A stretch of 64,000 bases of DNA from Nepenthes gracilis (taxonomy: Eukaryota > Streptophyta > Magnoliopsida > Caryophyllales > Nepenthaceae). Of the stretch, positions 9,560-20,213 are shown piece after piece. Numbering within the stretch: the stretch's first letter is position 1; every line of letters begins with the position of its first letter. The notes under the pieces were generated by a model. That model was given only the letters and a program-made list of their open reading frames with translations, had not been told where the DNA came from and ran no database searches. The position numbers and the translations under genes are program-made. Location: the NCBI GenBank assembly GCA_033239525.1, contig BSYO01000019.1, positions 4,097,087 through 4,161,086 of the forward strand, given 5' to 3'.

Positions 9560-12500
9560 TGTGACTGAACGGATTTTTTTTTTTCCTCAAAAGCTTCCGT
9601 CAAACAGATAACATAATTAACGGTCTAATTAAGGCAAGACTTCTGCAGAAATTTTGCGAGTCTCCTTTAACTGGATGAAATCCCAAAAATACAAACTGTA
9701 ATATTCATCCATATCAAGCACACAACTATCTATTATTCACAATTCCTACAACAATCATTCACAGGATCCTATGTGCCATCCACGGCACAAATCCATCAGA
9801 ACAATTACTATTCTAACAGATAACTAACGAGATGCCATCTAGGACCTGCACAAGAAATCCAGAGTATAGCGGAAGTACACTACAACCTGCAGAAGCATAG
9901 CATATTCTCTTTTACTATCATACGTACATTTCACATGCTTGTTATATAAAATTCCACATATTCTATAACATCAGGGACCAAAAGAGCAGTATATAAACAT
10001 CATGTTTCTAACTAAGCCTTTACATCAACAGCTCCTCCAAAATAGCTCCAATAGGCGGCGGTCCTCAAAAGTCTTCAAGCAACTCTTCTCTGTTTACTCT
10101 TTTTTCATCAAAGAGCTCTTGTCTCATCCGGAGGGGGGAAAAACAGTAAAACAGTGAGCCGAGGCCCAGCAAGGTACATGCACGTGAGCAGTAAAACCAT
10201 GATGCAGAACGGTCATGTAACTATACATAAATAGAACGGTTGATCAGGATATAATCCATGAAACAGAGAAATCATGCTTTGACGGTATTAAATTCCATAA
10301 ATCAGAAATCGGTGAACGGTATGCAGTGTACAGTATTCCGTAAACCATAAACGGTCATCAGTAATCGGTACTTCATATTCGGTAATCGGTACGGTAACAT
10401 ATCATATCGGTAAAACAGAACGGTACATCGTATTCGATAATCGATACGGTAACATATCATATCGGTAAAACAGTAAACGGTACATCGTATTCGATAATCG
10501 GTACGGTAACATATCATATCGGTAAAACAGTAAACGGTACATCGTATTCGATAATCGGTACGGTAACATATCATATCGGTGCAGACCCTACTAGTATACC
10601 CTACTAGCCGTGGGGGCGAATAATCGAGGATAGATTGTGTTCACTCCACACAATCTAAGGCCTGTAACGGTAATATCCCATCTCACGGGATCGGTACGGT
10701 GTGCCACCCGAAGGTAGGCCGGTAACGGTATCCCTCCAGACGGTAACGCCCCGAGGGCAGGGCGGACCACAAATAACTCCATGGACAGAGTTATCCTCGA
10801 TTACCACCGAAAAGTCCTAAGGCCTCACCCAAGAACTTACCTGGACTGTAGTCAGTCTCGGGTCCCAAAATAACTGTAACGGAAATCATCTCTTTATCGA
10901 AAATCCCATTTTCGAAATCAAACTTTCACAACACAATTTCAGCACTTCTTTAAATTTACATGGAAATTTTGTCAGTATACGTTCGTACATATTTTCGAAA
11001 ACAAACTATACAGGAAGCTTCATTTCGATGTCAATTAACTTTCATATAGTAGAAGCTACGGTTAAAACTCATCAAAACCTCTTCATTTTCGTACATGGGG
11101 CTTCGCCAAAACCTTCGAACTCAAATCGGTCTCTTACTTGCACATATTTCATGAAATTAATGTCATAGATGCCATGCATATACATTAAATCATGCAATTT
11201 ACTCAAACTATACAACATTTTCGAGCTAGGGTTTCATCACATACTTTTCAAGAGAAATTGAACACCATTTTCATGCTTCTTCACGAAATCGAAGCCAATT
11301 TTTGCAATAAACATGGATAAACGCAAATCTAACCGAGTAATCGAAGTAAACATGCTTCATGTACTTTAAACATGCATCATCAACATTTAGAGCATTTTCA
11401 TCGGTTTTAAAGCATGAGAAATCGGTACAGTGAAAAACAGCGTCCGAAGTACACTTGCCTGAGCTCGTTCTACCATTATTTTACCCGAATCGAATCACAA
11501 CTGTGGTCTCTCCCCTTTCTTTCTCGTCGTGCTTGCTGTTGTACCTCGACTTCCCCTCTCTACAAACACATATCATTTAATCGGCATTTAAACAATTACG
11601 GAATTATTTCAAGACTCCCGGATGCCACAAACGGGTCAAATCTTGCGAGATTCGGCATTCGGTCGATATATACACACAATTGGGACATGGGGATTCATAT
11701 TCTAGGATCATTTCATCATTTCATGAAGGTGACAACACGCAAAATCCACCTTCGGTCTCGGGTGAACAGTTCAGCGCCCCTTTAACGGGCTCGGACGCCG
11801 CGAACGGGTCCAAACGCAAGATCGGACCCGCGGCCAACATATATACCTCATTGGGACGTGGGGATTCCAATTTTGGGGTCAATTTCATGATACGAGGCCG
11901 GGAAATGGGAAACCCCCAAAATCCCGTAGGTTAGGGTTTCGGTAAAACCCATCCGGGCAAATCGGACACGAATCGGACAACTAACCACATTTTCATGGAC
12001 CTCAAGGCATGGGTTTTCAATATCCTAACATTCCCCGTGGGTATCGACACAAAATACCCAACGAAAATACACAAAACATCGAAAGAGAACGAGAAGTGGG
12101 TATGAGAACACTTGCCTCGACGCGTGCTTTCACCTTTATACCTGGCTTTCGGGCGAAATCGGACTCTCGGGCTCGATCTCCCTTCTTCTCTCTTCGGTCG
12201 CGCCCTCTCTCTCTCCTACAAACCCTCAAATCGCGTGGAAATGAGAAAGAGAGAGCCACGCGGGTTCTTATATATCAGCGCGGCCGCTCGAGCGGGGCTC
12301 GAGCGGCCAGCAAGCGGCAAGGCGGCAGCCCACCGCTCGAGCGGTGCTCGAGCATGCATTGAGCGGGCTTGCTACTGGTTTTTGTGCTCGATAGGACGGC
12401 TCGAGCGCGCTGGAGGGCGCTCGTCCGGCCTGCGTCAAGCCCTGCAGCAAGCCTACGTTGCGTTTTTCGCCATTCGGGACCCGTTTTGACCATTCTAACC

Positions 12501-12745
12501 CAATCTTTCACATCCTTGGACCTTATTTTTGATTATATAACCTCAATAAGTCATGATTATCACAATTTAAAACCCGAATCTTGTCAACGAATCAACATTT
12601 CACCACTTACGATTTCGGTTCCCGATTTACTAGTCCCGGTTCTTTGAGCTTTCCAATCCATTCCTCCCGCATCTTTTGAATACAATTTACCTATTTTAAC
12701 TTAATTATCTCCCAATTATCCTATTTAGGAACTCGGGTCGTCACA
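9560..12745 (-). mobile_element. Array A LTR2 (middle LTR)
   Basis: The 3,186-bp copy runs from TGTGACTGAACGG to GGGTCGTCACA. It has both a PBS-bearing and a polypurine-bearing neighbour, as expected for an LTR shared by two units. It carries the same TATA box (12267-12274), CTCGAGC cluster, 57-bp array (10375-10585) and GAGGCAAGTG motif (12106-12119). It lacks several short stretches present in LTR1 and LTR3, such as TTC in GGCTTCGGCAGCC (GGCGGCAGCC here). Confidence 0.9.
10375..10585. repeat. 57-bp tandem repeat in A LTR2
   Basis: This is the same array as at 5050 and 15710, with roughly 3.5 units. Here one spacer reads AAAACAGAACGG and the others AAAACAGTAAACGG. Confidence 0.85.
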
Positions 12746-14879
12746 TTCTCCCCCACATAAAGAAATTTCGTCCTCGAAATTTAACGAGCCTCGAATTTCC
12801 AAATCTGAGATGAACTCCTTACATTTAGAAATCATTTCCTCGGACAATGCCAATTTTAGGAACCTCAAGCATTGGAATCGTCCTAGTTCTCGTCGTAAAA
12901 CAAATCCTTAGCCTTTCAAAACGGCCCAAACCGGTCGCTTATCGATTCTCTCATCCATCGATACAAAGAAGACCTCATAACGATCCTCCAAATTTCAAAA
13001 GTGACCTAAAATCATGCCGAACATCTCCTAACCCAATCCGACACTTTCAATGGATCAATGACCTTTCACTTGAATCCATTTCATGCTTCAAAAGAAATCG
13101 GTCACTAGAGCCTCGACCTTATCTAGAAACCTCTGGGCCACGGGCCCACGACGCTTCCGCTGCACTACTCTGATTAATCCTCAATCATTAAACAAATCTA
13201 ACCACATGCAAGGCCATATAATCATCTTCCTATCTCCGAAGACAGTACTCCTGAGTTTTTCAAAATGAAAACCTTAATGGCCAATTTCCGACATACACGT
13301 GGGGGTAACACTAATCTAGACTCCTCCCCCACTTATCTCAAGGGTATTACATTCCACAAGAACTTATCAGACCTATTAGGGGTCAACCTAAATGTCACGA
13401 ACATCAATCACCCTATCCGATTAGATCCAAGATGATTGCACAGTTCCACAACACAAATCGGCCTCCTCAATCAGCCGCACTTAAAAATCCCAAGTCCTCA
13501 AAATCATGCAATTACAAAGCCACAAGCTTAGGAAGGCATTTTCTCAATCAAATTTGCATTCCTTTCTCACCGGAACATGCGAATTATTAGCCATCCATAA
13601 TCCGTGACTTAATTCCTTGATTATCACATGAAGCAACCTCAACATCGACCCAGACGTGGTCGAAAGATCATCCCATAAAACTTCATGAAACGCCAACGAA
13701 TCAACAAAACCCAAACGGCATTTTCTGGACTTTATAGTGGCCATAGCCTCACCCTGAATACTGTCGGGACTACAACTTCCATTGATCCACAATATCGCGT
13801 TATGGACCCAAATCAATTTCATAATTCATCAAGCCTTTACAATGGCTCACGGACTATGTCTATCCATCCCCAAGATCTGATCATCCAATCATTAAGCTTT
13901 TAAATATTTAGACATTCGTGAACCACCTTATTGGTCCATCTATTTACCTCGAAGATTCCGAAATACTCGACCACGATACCAAAGCCGATACTTGCACGGC
14001 CCTACTTAAGATCCTCAACGATTGGCATCGATTCGACACGACCTCGAATTATCGATCATGAGATAACTCGACCGAGTCTTCCCTTTCGATAACATCCTCG
14101 ATCAATTCAAACTCATGCTTCAAATCCCATAACCTGATTGTCGGACGTTATTTTTTTACCAACCCGACCATGTTAGCACTGCAGTTCGTCCACCGAACTA
14201 CTATTAAGATCAGATTAAGACTAAATACCTTAGTCGGCTCAAATTCATACCCCAAATCGCACAATTCAATTACAAGGCATAATACACTTGCTAATACAAC
14301 TCCGGCCGACTCAACCAATTGCATCTACAAACTCAAGGAAAACGTCACAACCTTAATACCGTCTATATCAAATTCAGGTCCTTAATGAAACAACTTAGGA
14401 ATCACCAAAATTATCCACAATCAGGATCTCAACGATACAAGTGTTGTGACATCAAAATAACGAAATCTCATCTTCAATTTCGGCAATCCACATATTCCCT
14501 CATACACCATCACCACCGAAGTTCTGATCCTACGGCACTTGATTTCTTCACTTCAAGGTCAGAGGATACAAACTATCTTTAAGCCAACGACCATGCTATT
14601 TACACTTATGTCACAGTTCCAAAGTCTCTTCGGGAAGGCATTTATCCAAACTTCTTACTTGAACATCCACTTTGATACATCCGTTGCCCTTCCGAATGCT
14701 AGATCACCTTCGTTACTACTACAAAGCCTAGGACCCCACAACCAATCTCTTTCTTAAAGGTCCTAGTTGCCTTAACTTCCTTAACCTATTCCTATAAGAA
14801 TTCTGTACAGAGATTCAATCCTATGCTTCCGCTTTTCGATCGATCAATTCCTAAGGCATCTCAATTCTCTGATACCAAT
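12746..14879 (-). mobile_element. Array A internal region 2
   Basis: The 2,134-bp region is nearly identical to internal region 1. Over the PBS-side 1.5 kb I noted only three substitutions by eye. Differences cluster at 13,120-13,375 (matching 7,800-8,060), where CG in copy 1 is CTG or CAG here. A polypurine tract (12746-12756) and a PBS (14867-14877) are both present. It carries the same decayed RT remnant as copy 1. Confidence 0.85.
14867..14877 (-). other. Primer-binding site for A internal region 2
   Basis: TGGTATCAGAG on the minus strand, two bases after the LTR3 end CACA. It pairs with initiator tRNA-Met, as at 9547. Confidence 0.9.
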
Positions 14880-17800
14880 TGTGACTGAACGGATTTTTTT
14901 TTTCCTCAAAAGCTTCCGTCAACCAGATAACATAATTAACGGTCTAATTAAGGCAAGACTTCTGCAGAAATTTTGGCAGAGTCTCCTTTGTAACTGGATG
15001 AAATCCCAAAAATACAAACCTGTAATATTCATCCATATCAAGCACACAACTATCTATTATTCACAATTCCTACAACAATCATTCACAGGATCCTATGTGC
15101 CATCCACGGCACAAATCCATCAGAACAATTACTATTCTAACAGATAACTAACGAGATGCCGTCTAGGACCTGCACAAGAAATCCAGAGTATAGCGGAAGT
15201 ACACTACAACCTGCAGAAGCATAGCATATTCTCTTTTACTATCATACGTACATTTCACATGCTTGTTATATAAAATTCCACATATTCTATAACATCAGGG
15301 ACCAAAAGAGCAGTATATAAACATCATGTTTCTAACTAAGCCTTTACATCAACAGGCTCCTCCAAAATAGCTCCAATAGGCGGCGGTCCTCAAAAGTCTT
15401 CAAGCAACTCTTCTCTGTTTACTCTTTTTCATCAGGCAGTAGCTCTACTTGTCTCATCCGGAGGGGGAAAAACAGAAAAACAAGTGAGCCGAGGCCCAAC
15501 AAGGTACATGCACGTGAGCAGTAAAACCATGATGCAGAACGGTCATGTAACTATACATAAATAGAACGGTTGATCAGGATATAATCCATGAAACAGAGAA
15601 ATCATGCTTTGACGGTATTAAATTCCATAAATCAAAAATCGGTGAACGGTATGCAGTGTACAGTATTCCGTAAACCATAAACGGTCATCAGTAATCGGTA
15701 CTTCATATTCGGTAATCGGTACGGTAACATATCATATCGGTAAAACAGTAAACGGTACATCGTATTCGATAATCGATACGGTAACATATCATATCGGTAA
15801 AACAGTAAACGGTACATCGTATTCGATAATCGGTACGGTAACATATCATATCGGTAAAACAGTAAACGGTACATCGTATTCGATAATCGGTACGGTAACA
15901 TATCATCGGTCGCAAGACACCTACTAGTATACCCTACTAGCCGTGGGGGCGAATAATCGAGGATAGATTGTGTTCACTCCACACAATCTAAGGCCTGTAA
16001 CGGTAATATCCCATCTCACGGGATCGGTACGGTGTGCCACCCGAAGGTAGGCCGGTAACGGTATCCCTCCAGACGGTAACGCCCCGAGGGCCGGGCGGAC
16101 CACAAATAACTCCATGGACAGAGTTATCCTCGATTACCACCGAAAAGTCCTAAGGCCTCACCCAAGAACTTACCTGGACTGTAGTCAGTCTCGGGTCCCA
16201 AAATAACTGTAACGGAAATCATCTCTTTATCGAAAATCCCATTTTCGAAATCAAACTTTCACAACACAATTTCAGCACTTCTTTAAATTTACATGGAAAT
16301 TTTGTCAGTATACGTTCGTACATATTTTCGAAAACAAACTATACAGGAAGCTTCATTTCGATGTCAATTAACTTTCATATAGTAGAAGCTACGGTTAAAA
16401 CTCATCAAAACCTCTTCATTTTCGTACATGGGGCTTCGCCAAAACCTTCGAACTCAAATCGGTCTCTTACTTGCACATATTTCATGAAATTAATGTCATA
16501 GATGCCATGCATATACATTAAATCATGCAATTTACTCAAACTATACAACATTTTCGAGCTAGGGTTTCATCACATACTTTTCAAGAGAAATTGAACACCA
16601 TTTTCATGCTTCTTCACGAAATCGAAGCCAATTTTTGCAATAAACATGGATAAACGCAAATCTAACCGAGTAATCGAAGTAAACATGCTTCATGTACTTT
16701 AAACATGCATCATCAACATTTAGAGCATTTTCATCGGTTTTAAAGCATGAGAAATCGGTACAGTGAAAAACAGCGTCCGAAGTACACTTGCCTGAGCTCG
16801 TTCTACCATTATTTTACCCGAATCGAATCACAACTGTGGTCTCTCCCCTTTCTTTCTCGTCGTGCTTGCTGTTGTACCTCGACTTCCCCTCTCTACAAAC
16901 ACATATCATTTAATCGGCATTTAAACAATTACGGAATTATTTCAAGACTCCCGGATGCCACAAACGGGTCAAATCTTGCGAGATTCGGCATTCGGTCGAT
17001 ATATACACACAATTGGGACATGGGGATTCATATTCTAGGATCATTTCATCATTTCATGAAGGTGACAACACGCAAAATCCACCTTCGGTCTCGGGTGAAC
17101 AGTTCAGCGCCCCTTTAACGGGCTCGGACGCCGCGAACGGGTCCAAACGTGCAAGATCGGACCCGCGGCCAACATATATACCTCATTGGGACGTGGGGAT
17201 TCCAATTTTGGGGTCAATTTCATGATACGAGGCCGGGAAATGGGAAACCCCCAAAATCCCGTAGGTTAGGGTTTCGGTAAAACCCATCCGGGCAAATCGG
17301 ACACGAATCGGACAACTAACCACATTTTCATGGACCTCAAGGCATGGGTTTTCAATATCCTAACATTCCCCGTGGGTATCGACACAAAATACCCAACGAA
17401 AATACACAAAACATCGAAAGAGAACGAGAAGTGGGTATGAGAACACTTGCCTCGACGCGTGCTTTCACCTTTATACCTGGCTTTCGGGCGAAATCGGACT
17501 CTCGGGCTCGATCTCCCTTCTTCTCTCTTCGGTCGCGCCCCTCTCTCTCTCCTACAAACCCTCAAATCGCGTGGAAATGAGAAAGAGAGAGCCACGCGGG
17601 TTCTTATATATCGCGCAGCCGCTCGAGCGGGGCTCGAGCGGCCAGCAAGCGGCAAGGCTTCGGCAGCCCACCGCTCGAGCGGTGCTCGAGCATGCATTGA
17701 GCGGGCTTGCTACTGGTTTTTGTGCTCGATAGGACGGCTCGAGCGCGCGGAGGGCGCTCGTCCGGCCTGCGTCAAGCCTGCAGCAAGCCTACGTTGCGTT

Positions 17801-18080
17801 TTCGCCATTCGGGACCCGTTTTGACCATTCTAACCCAATCTTTCACATCCTTGGACCTTATTTTTGATTATATAACCTCAATAAGTCATGATTATCACAA
17901 TTTAAAACCCGAATCTTGTCAACGAATCAACATTTCACCACTTACGATTTCGGTTCCCGATTTACTAGTCCCGGTTCTTTGAGCTTTCCAATCCATTCCT
18001 CCCGCATCTTTTGAATACAATTTACCTATTTTAACTTAATTATCTCCCAATTATCCTATTTAGGAACTCGGGTCGTCACA
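14880..18080 (-). mobile_element. Array A LTR3 (5' LTR in element orientation)
   Basis: The 3,201-bp copy ends GTCGTCACA next to the TSD AAGTG. It is a mosaic. From about 15,535 to 17,115 its diagnostic differences follow LTR2 (for example ATGCAGTGTACAG and CAGTTCAGCGCC). From about 17,140 to the end they follow LTR1 (CAAACGTGCAAG, GGCTTCGGCAGCC). The 57-bp array is at 15710-15905, TATA at 17603-17610 and the GAGGCAAGTG motif at 17441-17454. Confidence 0.9.
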
Positions 18081-18085
18081 AAGTG
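18081..18085 (+). repeat. Right TSD of array A (AAGTG)
   Basis: An exact copy of 4227-4231, directly after the terminal GTCACA of LTR3. Confidence 0.92.
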
Positions 18086-20213
18086 TGAAAGAGAAGAGAG
18101 AGAAAGGAGGAATCTAAGCGCTCAGGTTCAAATCCAGTTTAGAGTTAGTTGAAGAAATGATAGATCGAGCCGAGACAATTGCACCAATATCCTCCTCTTT
18201 TGTTTCATTGCACTTTTGTTATGTTTTCTTCGAGTATTCTCGTTCCAATACCTGATTAAGTTTATATTTTGTGTTACCCACAACTTGAGCATGCACATAT
18301 ATGAATTTCATATCCGATTTTGTAGTTTTGTTTATTTTTTGTGCATAAAACCCTGACTCATGCCTGGATGCTCTTACCCATTTATTTTTGGGGTTTTCAC
18401 TTAAATTTTAGAATATAGATGCCCGTGCTTTGAACATATTAATTTATCAATTCGGTGTCCGATTTGGTAGTTTTATATGGTTTTGTACACTTGAAAACCC
18501 TAATCTGCACCCCGACATCTTTACCCACAAAATTGAGGGTTTGTACATGATTTGATTTTAGAACTTGAAAATCTTAACTTCATGAATGTGGGAATTCCGA
18601 TTATTTGGAATTTATGTATATATATTTTATATATGTTAATTTTAAGTATTCCAGAAATATTATTGGATGTAAATTGAAATAATTATCCACATGTATGTTT
18701 CATTTGTTATTTCGTATATGTTCCAAAAATTATGTTACACGTAGTTATGAAGAAATTTATTGTTCAGAAGCTCTAAAGTTATGTACGATGCTTTGTGGTA
18801 AGAATTCCTTACATGTTTAAAGTTTATATTGATTTATGCATATGATTGAAAGCATGTAAAGACATAAATATATAAGAAATGATTATTCGTATCCATATCA
18901 AAGAATTATGAAAGATTTACAAAGTATTTGAAGGAAACTCCACAATTTGATATGTTTTAGGATTAGTTCTCCAGAGAGTGAGAACTTCTGTATAAGTTTC
19001 TAGTGGAACCTTCCTTTAAGAATATGTAATTAAGAATCTAGACCAATGATTCGTATTTTAAAGGATAGTATTTCCTAGCATATCTTAGGAAATTACTGTG
19101 ACAAACCGAGAAGTTGCTCCTGGACCACGGGAGATGCTTTGGCGGTGTATCTATTATCTATTATTTATTTCTGGCTCTAGGTATCTGATATTGTCCACCA
19201 CGGGACGTTAAAGTTGCATGGGTAGCATATCTTTTATCTGTTTTTTGGCCCAAAGTATTGGGCACCGTCTGCCACGAGACATTAAAGTTGCGTAGGTAGC
19301 ATATCTATTATATATTTTCTAACCTTAGGTATCAGGCACCGTTCGCCATAGGACGTTAAAGTTATATAGGTGGTATATCTGTTATCTATTTTTTGGACCT
19401 AGGTATCGGGCGCCGTTCATCACAGGGTGTTAAAGTTGAGATTTGTAGTTAGCGCCTTAGAATGCGTGGGGACATACATATTCCTTTCCTTGATTTGTTG
19501 ACACCATTAGCTGGTAAGTCCTACTGACCCTGGTTTGCAAAGTAAAGAAGTTAGACATGTTTTGGAACTTAGAAAAGACCAATAAATTAGGAAAGATAAT
19601 ATATTTTAGAAAGTACATTTAATCATGATTTATGTTTATGAATCCTCATTATATTCATATATCCCTCTTCTGCTATACTTTACATATATTGTTTACTACC
19701 TTTCACTATATTATACTTGTTGAGCATTTGGCTCACTTTTACTACTTTCTTTCCTCCAAATGAGCATGCCATTATGCCAAATAGGGCTGGGTCATAGAAG
19801 CTGGATAGGTTGCACATTTCGATGGGAGAGTCTTTTGGGACTTAGCTTTGTGATTTTTATATTTGATAGAGTATTTTGTATTATTTTGAGATGATTATGT
19901 ATATTAATGTATGTGCATGATGATGATGATGATGATATTGTATACGTAGTATAGTTTTCGAGAATGTATGTGCTTCCACAGGTTTTTATAGTTAATTGTG
20001 GATACCTAGTGACATCTTATCTGAACCAATGTCATACCCAGGGTTATGACGTCGGTGTCGTATCTTGTGAATTGTGATTTTTTTAATCCTGTGTCGAGAT
20101 CTTATGGTTATATATTGTACTATAGAGGGTTTTATATAGATTTTATATCAATCTGATGGCCGTTTTTTTGCTAGAATTTTGCTGAATTTCAGTTAGAAAT
20201 GCAGTCCATCACA
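18086..20213 (+). mobile_element. Element B left LTR, part 2
   Basis: The LTR resumes after array A and aligns with 23,900-26,074. It ends CCATCACA two bases before the PBS. It includes the 74-bp minisatellite (19140-19440) and a short ATG/GAT microsatellite at about 19,917-19,937. Confidence 0.85.
19140..19440. repeat. 74-bp minisatellite in B left LTR
   Basis: About four units share TATCTNTTATCTNTTTTCTG, CCTAGGTATC, GGACGTTAAAGTTGCGT and GGGTAGCATATC, spaced roughly 74 bp. The right LTR carries the same array at 24,975-25,275. Confidence 0.8.

Larger units (their letters stand above)
4232..18080 (-). mobile_element. Array A: LTR-internal-LTR-internal-LTR concatemer of a non-autonomous gypsy-type element
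   Basis: Three direct LTR copies (4232-7427, 9560-12745, 14880-18080) alternate with two internal regions (7428-9559, 12746-14879). All lie inside one perfect 5-bp TSD (AAGTG). Orientation is minus: polypurine tracts abut the plus-strand ends of the first two LTRs, and tRNA-Met PBSs abut the starts of LTR2 and LTR3. LTRs end in the inverted repeat TGTGAC/GTCACA. No intact gene is present. The copies look about 97% or more identical by eye. Known routes to this form are unequal recombination between LTRs of sister copies or insertion of a concatemer. An assembly duplication cannot be excluded from sequence alone. Confidence 0.9.

Noticed and set aside
4000..18100. A CRISPR-like or centromeric satellite explanation for the regular 5.3-kb periodicity
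   Set aside because: The period is fully explained by one LTR plus one internal region, with PBS and polypurine tract at each junction and a single TSD.
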